64,000 nt of DNA, taken from JABFXX01 sp036489755. GTDB taxonomy: Bacteria > Myxococcota_A > Polyangia > Haliangiales > Haliangiaceae. The DNA lies in NCBI GenBank assembly GCA_036489755.1, contig DASXFD010000008.1, positions 14,694 through 78,693 of the forward strand, in the 5' to 3' direction. The first letter of the stretch is position 1; the number at the start of each line of letters is the position of its first letter. Below the pieces are notes generated by a model, which was not told the origin of the DNA, searched no databases, and saw nothing but the letters and a program-made list of their open reading frames with translations. This document shows positions 8,976 through 18,003 of the stretch, one piece after another. The position numbers and the translations under genes were made by a program.

Positions 8976-10673
8976 GTGCCGCGCTACGAGCTCTCGGAGG
9001 GCAGCTCGAACAAGTTCTGGGAGATCAACCTCGACGGCGCGTCGTTCACGACGACGTACGGCAAGCTCGGCGCGAGCGGCCAGACCACGATCAAGAAGTG
9101 GAAGGACGCCGGGCAAGCCAAGCTCGAGTACGAGAAGCTGATCGGCGAGAAGACGAAGAAGGGCTACGCGCTCGTCGGCGGCAACGGCAAAGCGAAGGCG
9201 GCGCCGGCACCGGCGAAAGCCGCGAAGGCGCCGACGAAAGCCGCGAACGGTAAGCGCTACTTCGAGCTCGTCGACGGATCGTCGAGCAAGTTCTGGGAAG
9301 CGAGCGTCGACGGCACCACGCTCAAGACGCGTCACGGCAAGATCGGCGCGACCGGTCAGATCGTGATCAAAGAATTCTCGGCGAAGCCCGAGGCGATCGC
9401 GGCGATGGACAAGCTCGTCGCCGAGAAGACGAAGAAAGGCTACGTCGAAGGCGGCGGCGGCGAACCGCCGGCCGATGACGCCGAGCCGGCCAAGGCCACC
9501 GGCGGGTTCAAGCGCGACGCGCGCAACCCCGATCTCGAGAAGGCGATCGCCGCCGACCCGTTCGATCGCCAGGCGTACGCCGTGTTCGGCGACTGGCTGC
9601 AGGAGCAAGGCGATCCGCGCGGCGAATTGATCGCGCTGCAGCTCGCGTACAAGGACAAAGCCGGCAAGGCGCTCATCGACGAGCACGCCGACTACTTCTT
9701 GGGCTCGCTCGTCGACGAGCAAAAGACGCGCGACGGGCTGTCGAACAACTCGGTCTCGCACCTGCGCACGCCGGCGCAGGAGAAGGAATGGCAGAAGACC
9801 GGCGAGCAGGCGTTCTTGTGGCGCAACGGCTACATCTATCGCGTGCGCCTCAGCCACGACTCGTACGCGGACGGCGCGTGGAAGGGCAAGTCCGCCGACG
9901 TGCTCGACCGCGTGCTGAGCCATCCGTCGGGCCGCTACGTCGTCGAGTTCTCGTTCCTGTCGAACGGCGACCCGAACGAAGGCAACCTGCAGGACATCAT
10001 CGACGTGCTCGGCAAGAAGGTACCGCCGACCACGCGCAAGATCACGTTCGGCGACAACATCGATCAGATCAGCTGGCACCACACCGGCAAGCTCGACAAG
10101 CTGTGGAAGGGCGTGCCGAACCTGCGCGTGCTCGAGATCGAGAGCGGCGAGTTCGACGTCGGCAAGATGGTCGCGCCGCAGCTCGAGCGCGCGATCTTCA
10201 TCACCGGCGGCTTGACGGCGTCGTGCGGCAAGAACATCGCGACCGCGACGATGCCGAAGATCAAGCACCTCGAGATCTATTACGGCACCGAAGACTACGG
10301 CGGCGACTGCTCGGTCAAGGAGCTGGTGCCGCTGCTGCAGCGCACCGATCTGCCGAAGCTCGAGTACCTCGGGCTCAAGAACTCGATGTTCGCGAACGAC
10401 ATCGCACGCGCGGTCGTCGGCTCGAAGCTCGTCAAGCAAGTGAAGACGCTCGACCTGTCGATGGGCGCGATGACCGACGACGGTGCGCGCGCGCTCGCCG
10501 ACGGCAAGGCGTCGTTGCAGCACCTCGAGTGCCTCGACCTCACGCGCAACTTCCTCACGAAGGACGGCATCAAGCTCGTGAAGAGCATCTGCCCGAAGGT
10601 CATCACCGCCGATCAAGAAGAGGCGGACGCCGACGGCGACGAGACGTATTACTTCGTCGCGATCACCGAGTGA
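8976..10673 (+). CDS. WGR-WGR-TIGR02996-leucine-rich-repeat protein
   Basis: The protein has 565 residues from a GTG start just after the previous stop. The order is two WGR repeats (about 1-68 and 88-155), a TIGR02996 segment (FDRQAYAVFGDWLQEQGDPR), then leucine-rich repeats (around LEYLGLKNSMF and VKTLDLSMGAM). TIGR02996/LRR proteins are common in myxobacteria and planctomycetes and their role is not known. An STM4015-like LRR protein accompanies the STM4014/STM4011-4013 set, and this gene directly precedes the STM4014-like gene, so it may fill that place. Its stop overlaps the next GTG start. Confidence 0.85.
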   Translation: MPRYELSEGSSNKFWEINLDGASFTTTYGKLGASGQTTIKKWKDAGQAKLEYEKLIGEKTKKGYALVGGNGKAKAAPAPAKAAKAPTKAANGKRYFELVDGSSSKFWEASVDGTTLKTRHGKIGATGQIVIKEFSAKPEAIAAMDKLVAEKTKKGYVEGGGGEPPADDAEPAKATGGFKRDARNPDLEKAIAADPFDRQAYAVFGDWLQEQGDPRGELIALQLAYKDKAGKALIDEHADYFLGSLVDEQKTRDGLSNNSVSHLRTPAQEKEWQKTGEQAFLWRNGYIYRVRLSHDSYADGAWKGKSADVLDRVLSHPSGRYVVEFSFLSNGDPNEGNLQDIIDVLGKKVPPTTRKITFGDNIDQISWHHTGKLDKLWKGVPNLRVLEIESGEFDVGKMVAPQLERAIFITGGLTASCGKNIATATMPKIKHLEIYYGTEDYGGDCSVKELVPLLQRTDLPKLEYLGLKNSMFANDIARAVVGSKLVKQVKTLDLSMGAMTDDGARALADGKASLQHLECLDLTRNFLTKDGIKLVKSICPKVITADQEEADADGDETYYFVAITE

Positions 10674-11740
10674 TCGTCGTCGGCAATCCGGCCAACCGGC
10701 GCGTCACGATGTTCCAGGACGCGCTGGCGGCGGAGGGCCAGCCGACGGCGCGCGTGGTCGCCTGGCGCGATCTGATCGAGCCCGGCGCGCCGGCGAGGCT
10801 CCTCGGCGATCCGCGCGAGCTCGTCCGCATCGATTCGTCGGGCGAGGACGACGCGGTCGAGCGCGGCTTGCTCGCGCGCGGCGGCGTGACCGACCTGCCG
10901 CCGCCTCAGCTCGGCCGCATCGATCATCCGCGCCGCTTGCACGACGGCTTCCTCGCGGTGCTTGCCGAGATCGAAGCCGCGACGCGCCACGCGCGCCACG
11001 TGCAGCCGCCCGCGGCGATCCGCCTGTTGTTCGACAAAGCCGCCTGCTCCGAGCGCTGGCGCGCGCTCGGCATCCCGATGCCCGAGCCGATCGAGAACGT
11101 CCGCTCGCCGGACGAATTGCGCGTGAAGATGCGCGAGCTCGCGTGGCGGACGGTGTTCGTCAAGCTGACGAGCGGATCGTCGGCGTCGTGCCTCGCGATG
11201 TTCACGCACACGTCGGGCGGCGAGCACGTGATCACGACGATCGAGGATACGGGCGTGGCGCGGTTCAACACGCGCAAGCTGCAGCGGCTCGCCAGCCGCG
11301 ACCAGATCGATCGCACGCTCGGCTTCATCCTCGGCGAAGGCGCACACGTCGAGCGCGCGATCCCGAAAGCGCGCGCGCACGGCCGCTATTTCGATCTGCG
11401 CGTGCTCGCGATCGACGGTGTCGCGGCATTCGTCGTGATGCGCACCGCGCCGCACCCGATCACGAACTTGCACCTCGGCGGCCTGCGCGGCGACGTCGAC
11501 GAGCTCCGGGCGCGTGTCGGCGAAGCCGCGTGGGATGCGGCGATGGCGAGCGCGGTCGCGGTGCAGCGCGCGAGCGGCGCGTTTCACGTCGGCGTCGATC
11601 TGATGTTCGAGCCGAACCTGCGCGATCACCGCGTGATCGAGGGCAACGCGTTCGGCGACTTGCTGCCGAACCTCCAGCGCGACGGAACGGACGTCTACGG
11701 CTGGCAGATCCGCAGGCTCGTGGGTACGTTGCAGGCATGA
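10670..11740 (+). CDS. STM4014-family protein, ATP-grasp-like
   Basis: From GTG 10670 (GTGA overlap) the product has 356 residues. ATP-grasp character is visible in the nucleotide-lysine-like strand TVFVKLTSGSSA, in YFDLRVLAIDG, and in the C-terminal metal-ligand region HRVIEGNAFGDLLPNL. ATP-grasp enzymes usually ligate carboxylates to amines or thiols. The gene is recognised mainly as the STM4014 member of the STM4011-STM4015 set, because the STM4011, 4012 and 4013 homologues lie 2-5 kb away on the other strand. The substrate is unknown. The stop overlaps the ATG of the aldo/keto reductase. Confidence 0.75.
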   Translation: MIVVGNPANRRVTMFQDALAAEGQPTARVVAWRDLIEPGAPARLLGDPRELVRIDSSGEDDAVERGLLARGGVTDLPPPQLGRIDHPRRLHDGFLAVLAEIEAATRHARHVQPPAAIRLLFDKAACSERWRALGIPMPEPIENVRSPDELRVKMRELAWRTVFVKLTSGSSASCLAMFTHTSGGEHVITTIEDTGVARFNTRKLQRLASRDQIDRTLGFILGEGAHVERAIPKARAHGRYFDLRVLAIDGVAAFVVMRTAPHPITNLHLGGLRGDVDELRARVGEAAWDAAMASAVAVQRASGAFHVGVDLMFEPNLRDHRVIEGNAFGDLLPNLQRDGTDVYGWQIRRLVGTLQA

Positions 11741-12711
11741 AGCATCGCAAGCTCGGAGCTCTCGACGTCGGTGCGATCGGCCTCGGCTGCATGGGCATGT
11801 CGGCGTTCTACGGCAAGACCGACGAGACCGAGTCGCTCGCCGTGATCGACCGCGCGCTCGAGCTCGGCGTCACGCTGCTCGATACCGCAGACATGTACGG
11901 CCCGTACACGAACGAGGTGCTGGTCGGCAAGGCGATCAAGGGACGGCGCGACAAGGTCGTGCTCGCGACGAAGTTCGCGATCCAGATCGTCGACGGCATG
12001 CGCCGGGTCAACGGCAAACCGGCCTACGTGAAGTCCGCGTGCGACGCGAGCCTCAAGCGCCTCGGCGTCGATCACATCGACCTCTACTATCAACATCGCG
12101 TCGATCCCGACACGCCGATCGAGGAGACGATCGGCGCGATGGCCGAGCTCGTGAAGGCGGGCAAGGTTCGCCACCTCGGCATGTCGGAGGCATCGGCCGA
12201 CACGATCCGGCGCGCTCACAAGGTTCACCCGATCAGCGCGCTGCAGAGCGAGTACTCGCTGTGGACGCGCGACCCGGAGGACGGCGTGTTGGCCACCTGC
12301 CGCGAGCTCGGCATCGGCTTCGTCGCGTACAGCCCGCTCGGCCGCGGCTTCTTGACCGGCCAGATCAGGAAATTCGACGACCTCGCCGCCGACGACTTCC
12401 GGCGCACGAACCCGCGCTTCCAGGGCGACAACTTCGCCAAGAACCTCGAGCTCGTCGATCGCGTCGCGCAGCTGGCGACGCAGAAGGGCTGCACGCCCGG
12501 CCAGCTCGCGCTCGCGTGGGTGCTCGCGCAGGGCGACGACATCGTGCCGATTCCGGGGACGAAGCGCCGCACGTTTCTCGAGGAGAACCTCGGCGCCGAG
12601 CAAGTCTCGCTATCGAGGCGCGACCTCGCGTCGATCGACGAGATCGCGCCGAAGGGCGCGGCCGCGGGCGAGCGCTACGCCGTCGCGACGATGTCGTCGG
12701 TCAACCGCTGA
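11737..12711 (+). CDS. aldo/keto reductase
   Basis: This 324-residue protein is a complete TIM-barrel oxidoreductase of the AKR superfamily using NADPH. The catalytic tetrad can be read: Asp and Tyr in LLDTADMYGPYTNE, Lys in VVLATKF, and His in YYQHRVD. The C-terminal cofactor motif IVPIPGTKRRTFLEEN is also present. It resembles the AKR12/13 group (IolS/YajO-like). The ATG overlaps the STM4014-like stop, so it is likely co-expressed with that cluster, where it could reduce a carbonyl intermediate. Substrate specificity cannot be deduced. Confidence 0.92.
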   Translation: MKHRKLGALDVGAIGLGCMGMSAFYGKTDETESLAVIDRALELGVTLLDTADMYGPYTNEVLVGKAIKGRRDKVVLATKFAIQIVDGMRRVNGKPAYVKSACDASLKRLGVDHIDLYYQHRVDPDTPIEETIGAMAELVKAGKVRHLGMSEASADTIRRAHKVHPISALQSEYSLWTRDPEDGVLATCRELGIGFVAYSPLGRGFLTGQIRKFDDLAADDFRRTNPRFQGDNFAKNLELVDRVAQLATQKGCTPGQLALAWVLAQGDDIVPIPGTKRRTFLEENLGAEQVSLSRRDLASIDEIAPKGAAAGERYAVATMSSVNR

Positions 12712-12712
12712 C

Positions 12713-13639
12713 GTGGCGCGCAACTTCGAGCTCGAGCGCGCGCTGATCGCCGATCCCGACGACGTCGCGGCATACCTCGTCTACGCCGACTGGTTGCAGC
12801 AAGAGGGCGACCCGCGCGGTGAGCTGATCGCGCGGATGATCCAAGCCGAGTCCGCGCCGGCGGCCGAGACGAAAGACGACGCGAAGCTACGCGCGGCGAC
12901 GAAGCGCCTGAGCGAGCGCCTGGGCGGCGAGCTCGCCGACCTGAACCCGTCTTGGCGCCGCGGGTTCGTCGACGCCGTCGTGCTCGCGCGCGATCGAGTG
13001 CGCGGACCCTACCCCGAACGCCTGGCAGCGCTGTTCCGCGATCGGTCGGCGGCGTTGCTCCGCACGATCGTGTTGCACGACGTCTTCGCGACCGAGGGCG
13101 CTCGCACCGCGGCACTGGTGCTCGCCGACGCGCCGGCAACGCTGTGCGAGCTGACGCTCGGGTTCGACGACGACGTCGGCGACCTCGCGCACCTCCACCG
13201 CTTGACCCGGCTCGCGCGGCTCGAGATCGGCCTGAGACTCGGATACACGACCGACGTCCCGCCGACGCGCGGCGCGCCATCGACCGCAACCATGCGCTCG
13301 ATCGCGCGCGCGCCGTGGCCACTCGAGTCGTTATCGCTACGGTTCAACGGTGGTGACGCGACGATCGACGAGCTCGTGAGCGCGCTGGCCCGCGACTTCC
13401 CGCTGACGCGGCTCGAGATCTACGACCGCTTCGCCGGCCATGACTTCGCGGAGAAGCTCGTGCGAGCGCTCGTCGCGAGCCCGTTCGCGCCGAAGCTCGA
13501 GTTGCTCAAGCTCGACATTGCGGCGCTCGCGGACGCGGACTATCGGCTGCTGATCGCACACCGCGACCGCTTCGCGGCATTGCGCACGGTCTACATACCG
13601 AACCGCACGTACCAGGCACAGCTCGTCCCGGCTCAGTGA
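12713..13639 (+). CDS. TIGR02996 domain protein
   Basis: The protein has 308 residues from a GTG one base after the reductase stop. The N terminus contains a clear TIGR02996 unit (YLVYADWLQQEGDPRGELIA). The rest is leucine-rich, with irregular LRR-like strands (TRLARLEIGLRL, FAPKLELLKLD). It is one of four related proteins within 15 kb. Function is unknown; repeats of this kind usually mediate protein contacts. The last seven bases overlap the convergent STM4011-like gene. Confidence 0.82.
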   Translation: MARNFELERALIADPDDVAAYLVYADWLQQEGDPRGELIARMIQAESAPAAETKDDAKLRAATKRLSERLGGELADLNPSWRRGFVDAVVLARDRVRGPYPERLAALFRDRSAALLRTIVLHDVFATEGARTAALVLADAPATLCELTLGFDDDVGDLAHLHRLTRLARLEIGLRLGYTTDVPPTRGAPSTATMRSIARAPWPLESLSLRFNGGDATIDELVSALARDFPLTRLEIYDRFAGHDFAEKLVRALVASPFAPKLELLKLDIAALADADYRLLIAHRDRFAALRTVYIPNRTYQAQLVPAQ

Positions 13640-14517
13640 ACGACCGGAAGTCGCACGCCGCCCGCGCGCGCTTCCGGAACCGGAATGCGCTCGAGCAAGC
13701 CGCCGGCGAACACCTTGTCGAGCTCGAGGTGATCGAGGTGCACGTAGCCGATGTGGCAGTGGCAATCGACTTGCGAGCACGCGCGCGGTTGCAACGCGCG
13801 CTGCCAATCGGCGTCGTAGAGGTTGCCGATCGGCTCGGCGATGAAGTGGCAGCGCCGCATCGTGCCATCTCCGTCGACGGTGATCGCGCGCTCGCCGGCG
13901 CCGCACGCGCGGCCGAGGCTCGCGTAGCGCTGCGTGTTGAGCTCGAACAGCGGATCGATCGCGCGCCACATCGCGCGCTCGTCGGCGGTGTAGCCGAGTG
14001 CCTTGACCGCGTTGATCCACACGTACGTCGCCTGCGGCAGCGCGGCGCGCATCGCGACGGCCGCCGCATGATGCTCGCGCTGGCCGACCACGCCGACCGA
14101 GTAGCGCACGCCGGCGTCATCGAGCTGGCGGCACTTCGCGACGAACTGCGCATGGCTCGTCCATTCCGGGTGATACGTGCACCACAGCGCGACGCGCTCG
14201 GAATTCGCGCGCGTGATCCAATCGAGCGGTCCCGACAGGTTCGTCTGCGCGGCGACGCGCGCGATCTGCGGCAGGTGCGAGAGCCGCGCGAAGCCGTCTT
14301 GATACCAGCGCCGGATCAGCGCCTCGCCCCACGGCGTGACGAGCACGCCGAGCGAATCGGTCGCGGGCCGCGCGCCGAGCCATGCCTCGAAGCGATCCCA
14401 TGCGGCGCGATCGCGATCGAGCGCGGCGCGATCGTCCTTGCGCTTGGCGAACGGGCAGTACTCGCAGCCGTAATTGCAGCTCGCGAGCGGGCCGCGATAG
14501 AGCACGTCGAGTTTCAC
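13633..14517 (-). CDS. STM4011-family radical SAM protein
   Basis: This 294-residue protein starts at GTG and has the radical SAM cluster-binding motif CNYGCEYC (Cys-x3-Cys-x2-Cys) near the N terminus. This motif holds a 4Fe-4S cluster that cleaves S-adenosylmethionine. A second Cys group near the C terminus (CSQVDCHCHIGY) could bind an auxiliary cluster. It ends the minus-strand operon APH, STM4013, STM4012, STM4011. Which molecule is modified is not known; the pairing with a second radical SAM enzyme and an ATP-grasp-like protein suggests a peptide or small-molecule modification pathway. Confidence 0.85.
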   Translation of the reverse strand: MKLDVLYRGPLASCNYGCEYCPFAKRKDDRAALDRDRAAWDRFEAWLGARPATDSLGVLVTPWGEALIRRWYQDGFARLSHLPQIARVAAQTNLSGPLDWITRANSERVALWCTYHPEWTSHAQFVAKCRQLDDAGVRYSVGVVGQREHHAAAVAMRAALPQATYVWINAVKALGYTADERAMWRAIDPLFELNTQRYASLGRACGAGERAITVDGDGTMRRCHFIAEPIGNLYDADWQRALQPRACSQVDCHCHIGYVHLDHLELDKVFAGGLLERIPVPEARAGGVRLPVVH

Positions 14518-14569
14518 CGGGACCTCGCTTTCGCGTCCTCCGCTTGCGGCTCCTCCGGACGCGGCTCGG

Positions 14570-15880
14570 TCATTGCAGCTCGAACTCGCGCATGCGCGTG
14601 CGCACGGCGTCGGAGTACAGCCACGGGCCGATCGCGTCGGCGCGGGCGAGGCCCTCGTGCGTGAGCTGGATCGACGCGTCGGTCGCGGTCGCGAGCCCGC
14701 GCGGCGCGAGCTCGGCGAGCTCCGGAAAGTGCGCGAGCACAGGCGCGCCGAACCGCGCGGCGTAGGCGGCGAGGTCGAGCCCGTCGCCTCCGAGCAGCGA
14801 CAGGATCAGCCAGCGCCGCCGCTGCTCGCCCGCGTCGAGCACGAAGCCGTAGTCGGCCACGCCGAGCTCGGCGTCGGTGCGCCGCACCCAGCGATCGATG
14901 ATCTCGCGCACGCCGCGTGCGCCGACCGCCCACTCGCTCGAGTAGTGCACGCCGCGCGTGTACGAGCGCGCGCCGCAACCGAGGCCGATCATGCCGTCGT
15001 CCTGGCAGCAGTAGACCGGAGCTGCGGGCATCGCGCCGCGCCGGAACATGCGCAGCGAGATCTGGCGATAACCGCGCGCGAACAGCTCGGCGCGCGCTTG
15101 CTCGTACATCTCGACGCGCGCGGCGTCGATCGTCTCGGTGCCTTTCTTGCCGAGCGTCGTCAGCGGCCGCACGTAGAGCGGATACAGGTAGACCTCTTCG
15201 GGCAGGTACTCGAGCGTGCTCGCGAGCGTATGCGCCCACGTCGCCGGCGTCTGGCCGGGCAGCCCGTACATCAGATCGATGTTGAGCGTCGCGGGGTTCG
15301 CATCGCGGATCGCGCGCAGTGCGCGGTGGACCTCGGCGGGGTCCTGCGGCCGATTGACGGCGCGGCATTCGCTCTCGACGAAGCTCTGCACGCCGATGCT
15401 GATCCGATCGGTGCCGCCGCCGACGAGCACGCCGAGCCGATCGGGCAACGCGGTCTCCGGCGACGTCTCGACCGACATCGGGATGCCGCTCGGCAACCGA
15501 ATCAGGGCGAGCACGCGCTCGAGCTGGTTGGCGTCGAGCAGCGTCGGCGTGCCGCCGCCGATCGCGGCGCGTGCGAACGCGTAGTCGCCGCCGCTCGCGA
15601 GCGCGCGATGCACGATCGCGCTCTGGCGCTCGAGCGTCGCGAGGTATGCCTCGACGAGCTCGGCCGGCGGCACCGGCCGCGTGAACAGGTTGCAGAACCC
15701 GCAGCGCTGCTCGCAGAACGGCACGTGCACGTAGACGAACAACGCGTCGCGGCGCGGCTCGTTCGCCCACAACGGGCCGAGCGGCAGCGCGGGCTCGATG
15801 CCGCGATACGCGGTCTTGTGCGGATACGCGTAGACGTACGACTGGAAGCGCGTGCCTTCGAGCGCGTCGTCGAGCTTCAC
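14570..15880 (-). CDS. STM4012-family radical SAM protein, HemN-like
   Basis: From GTG 15880, whose first bases overlap the STM4013 stop (GTGA), the product has 436 residues. The motif CEQRCGFCNLF (Cys-x3-Cys-x2-Cys) follows VYVHVPF, and the HemN-like landmarks AAIGGGTPTLL and IDLMYGLPGQT are present. It belongs to the coproporphyrinogen-dehydrogenase-like branch of radical SAM proteins, but the STM4012 family is distinct from true HemN. A longer open frame reaching 16327 runs through the STM4013 gene and is rejected. The STM4011 gene starts 52 bases downstream. Confidence 0.86.
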   Translation of the reverse strand: MKLDDALEGTRFQSYVYAYPHKTAYRGIEPALPLGPLWANEPRRDALFVYVHVPFCEQRCGFCNLFTRPVPPAELVEAYLATLERQSAIVHRALASGGDYAFARAAIGGGTPTLLDANQLERVLALIRLPSGIPMSVETSPETALPDRLGVLVGGGTDRISIGVQSFVESECRAVNRPQDPAEVHRALRAIRDANPATLNIDLMYGLPGQTPATWAHTLASTLEYLPEEVYLYPLYVRPLTTLGKKGTETIDAARVEMYEQARAELFARGYRQISLRMFRRGAMPAAPVYCCQDDGMIGLGCGARSYTRGVHYSSEWAVGARGVREIIDRWVRRTDAELGVADYGFVLDAGEQRRRWLILSLLGGDGLDLAAYAARFGAPVLAHFPELAELAPRGLATATDASIQLTHEGLARADAIGPWLYSDAVRTRMREFELQ

Positions 15881-16656
15881 AGCGTCACCTCGGCGTACGG
15901 CACCGTCGTCACGATCGGATGCGCGACGCGATGGCCGATGTAGCCGTCCTCGCCGTAGAGCGTGCCGTGATCGCTGCAGACGATCGCGAACAGCGGGCCG
16001 CGCCGCGCGAGCACGTCGAACAGCCGCGGCACGTGCGCGTCGACGTACCGCAGCGCCGCCGCGTGCGACGCGCGCGAGTCCTCTTCGGGCGCGTTCGCGA
16101 GGTACCAATGATTGGGTTGGTGCAGCGCCGACACGTTGAGGAACGTGAACGCGCGGCGTTCGGCCGGCAGCTTGCCGAGCGATTCGACGATCGCGTCGAT
16201 CTGATGCTCGAACGAATGCGGATCGGTCACGCCGAGCTCCGGCGACCACTTCGCTTCGTGGAACAGGCTCGGCAACACGCGGCCGAGCGGGTTCCGCTGG
16301 TTGAAGAAGCCGACGCCGCCGACGCACAACGTGTGATAGCCGCGCGCCGCGAAGCCCTCGACGATCGTGGCGCCGTCGAGGATTTCGGTGTCGGGCCCGA
16401 TCGTCTCGCTGCCGTCGAACGCGAGCGCGAACCGTCGCGGATGGCGGCCCGGTGCCTCCGGCGTCGGCAAAAACCCGGCGAAGAACGCCGCATGCGCCGC
16501 GTACGTGAATGTGCCCGGGCTGTGCCGGCGCTGCCAGCTGCCGACGAGACGCGCGAGGTTCGGCGTGCGCCCGGCCGCCAGCTCTTCGGCCGCGACGTCG
16601 TAGCGCAGCGTGTCGAGCGTGATCAGCGCGAGGTCGTGCGTCCCGATCAAGCTCAT
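15877..16656 (-). CDS. STM4013/SEN3800-family hydrolase, alkaline-phosphatase fold
   Basis: The product has 259 residues. Metal-ligand segments of the alkaline phosphatase/sulfatase superfamily are visible: LALITLDTLRYD at the N terminus and VCSDHGTLYGEDGY near the C terminus. The nucleophile region SPGTFTYAAHAAF offers a Thr or Ser and lacks the Cys-x-Pro-x-Arg of formylglycine sulfatases, so it is more likely a phosphatase, phosphodiesterase or transferase. It lies between the APH-like gene and the STM4012 gene in one minus-strand operon. Confidence 0.83.
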   Translation of the reverse strand: MSLIGTHDLALITLDTLRYDVAAEELAAGRTPNLARLVGSWQRRHSPGTFTYAAHAAFFAGFLPTPEAPGRHPRRFALAFDGSETIGPDTEILDGATIVEGFAARGYHTLCVGGVGFFNQRNPLGRVLPSLFHEAKWSPELGVTDPHSFEHQIDAIVESLGKLPAERRAFTFLNVSALHQPNHWYLANAPEEDSRASHAAALRYVDAHVPRLFDVLARRGPLFAIVCSDHGTLYGEDGYIGHRVAHPIVTTVPYAEVTL

Positions 16657-16701
16657 CGCGGCGCAGCCTCCCTCAGGATCGCCCGCCCGCGCAATGGCGA
16701 A

Positions 16702-17598
16702 TCAGCCGAGCCGCTCGGCGACCGCAGCCAGCTCGGCCTCGATCGCGGCGCGCTCGGCGGCGGTCTTCTCGGGTGGCCCGAACGCCTCGAGGAACCGCAG
16801 CTCGCGCGCGAACGCGAACACGACGAGCCCGAGGAACGCACGCCAGCGGCCGCCGCTGTCGCGCACGGCGTCTTCGACGAGACCGCGTGCCGGCCCGGCG
16901 AGCTGCGTCCAGAGCAGCGCGCGGTCCCAGTCGCGCGGATGCGTGCCGGCGCACTCCCAGTCGACGAGCGCGACCGCATCGTCGTCGTCGGCGACCGCGT
17001 TGCGCAGCAGCAGATCGCCGTGCGCGAACGCGGTGTGCGTGTAGCGGCCGAGTGCGTCGTCGACGGCACGCGCGAGCGCGTCGGCCACGAGACCGCGCCG
17101 CGCGGCGAGCCGGATGCCCTCGCGCACCCACGTCGGCTCGTCGGGAAATTCGAGCAACCGCTCGCGCAGGTGCGCACGCACGCGCGGCGACGGCGCGGGC
17201 AAGCTCGGTGCGCGCCACGCGGCGATCGCATCGGTCGCGGCGAGCAGCGCGGCGATCGTCCGGATCGGCAGCGTCGCGTTGGGTCGGCGCTTCGCGGCGA
17301 GCGGCTCGCCGGCGAGTCGTTCGAGGACGAGCACGTCGTCGGTGGCCGCGATCAGGCGCGGCACCCGCACGCCGGGCGGCTCGGCGAACGCGCGATACAG
17401 CGCGACCTCGCGCGCGAAGTACCACGCCCAGATCGGATCGGGCTTCGCGAGCCGCTTCGCGAACACGTGCATCGCGCCGATCGCACCGACGAGGACCTCC
17501 GACTTGCGAAACCGGCGCGGCGGCCCGTCCGCGACGAATCCCGGGCACAGCGCGGTCACGCGCACGTTGAAATCCTGCCCCGGGTCTGGCGTGGTCAT
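16702..17598 (-). CDS. aminoglycoside phosphotransferase (APH)-fold kinase
   Basis: From ATG 17598 the product has 298 residues. The kinase-like motifs are clear: catalytic loop THTAFAHGDLLLRN and metal-binding VALVDWECAG. Lys in FRKSEV or HVFAKRL may be the ATP lysine. Such proteins phosphorylate small molecules, and only a minority modify antibiotics. It is the first gene of the APH-STM4013-STM4012-STM4011 operon (45-base gap), so a role in that pathway is more likely than resistance. An upstream extension to 17772 would cross the divergent gene and is not supported. Confidence 0.8.
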   Translation of the reverse strand: MTTPDPGQDFNVRVTALCPGFVADGPPRRFRKSEVLVGAIGAMHVFAKRLAKPDPIWAWYFAREVALYRAFAEPPGVRVPRLIAATDDVLVLERLAGEPLAAKRRPNATLPIRTIAALLAATDAIAAWRAPSLPAPSPRVRAHLRERLLEFPDEPTWVREGIRLAARRGLVADALARAVDDALGRYTHTAFAHGDLLLRNAVADDDDAVALVDWECAGTHPRDWDRALLWTQLAGPARGLVEDAVRDSGGRWRAFLGLVVFAFARELRFLEAFGPPEKTAAERAAIEAELAAVAERLG

Positions 17599-17622
17599 CA
17601 GCGCGATCCTATCGTCGAGTCG

Positions 17623-18003
17623 GTGGCGAACATCCAGTCGATGCTGGTGCAGCTGCAAGCGCGCCCGGATGATACCGAGCTCCGGCGCCAGACCGCGGAA
17701 TTGCTCGATGCCCAGGGCTCGCTCGACGACGCCGTCGCGGTGCTCGCCCCGCTCGTCAACGTCACTGGCCATGACAGCGACGCCGGCCTACCCTGCCTGT
17801 GCAAATCGTGCCTGCCGAGCGCCGCCAAGCAAGCGGCGTCGGGCGACCTGGCGTTCGTGCGCTCGTTCGCGGTCGCCGATCGCCGCGTCTTGCACTTCTG
17901 GATGCTCGCCGAGCAGGATCGCGGCGCCGTGCGCGCGTCGGTCGCCGACTCGCTGCGCGCGCGACTCGCGTATCGCAAGCCGCAGGCCCCGTCGAAGCGA
18001 TGA
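17623..18003 (+). CDS. small Cys-containing helical protein
   Basis: The start is GTG 17623 (126 residues) or ATG 17641. The N-terminal half is helical and TPR-like (LRRQTAELLDAQGSLDDAV). A cysteine cluster PCLCKSC follows, which could bind a metal. It diverges from the APH-like gene only 24 bases away, so the promoters must overlap or lie inside the coding regions; the ATG start would leave more room. Its stop overlaps the ATG of the HEAT-repeat gene (ATGA), indicating co-translation. I do not recognise the family. Confidence 0.65.
   Translation: MANIQSMLVQLQARPDDTELRRQTAELLDAQGSLDDAVAVLAPLVNVTGHDSDAGLPCLCKSCLPSAAKQAASGDLAFVRSFAVADRRVLHFWMLAEQDRGAVRASVADSLRARLAYRKPQAPSKR

Noticed and set aside
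14570..16327. Longer STM4012 frame reaching 16327
   Set aside because: The extension is a shadow of the STM4013 gene; the coupled GTG at 15880 gives the normal length.
16702..17772. APH-like protein starting at 17772
   Set aside because: It would overlap the divergent 17623 gene and adds no kinase sequence; ATG 17598 fits.
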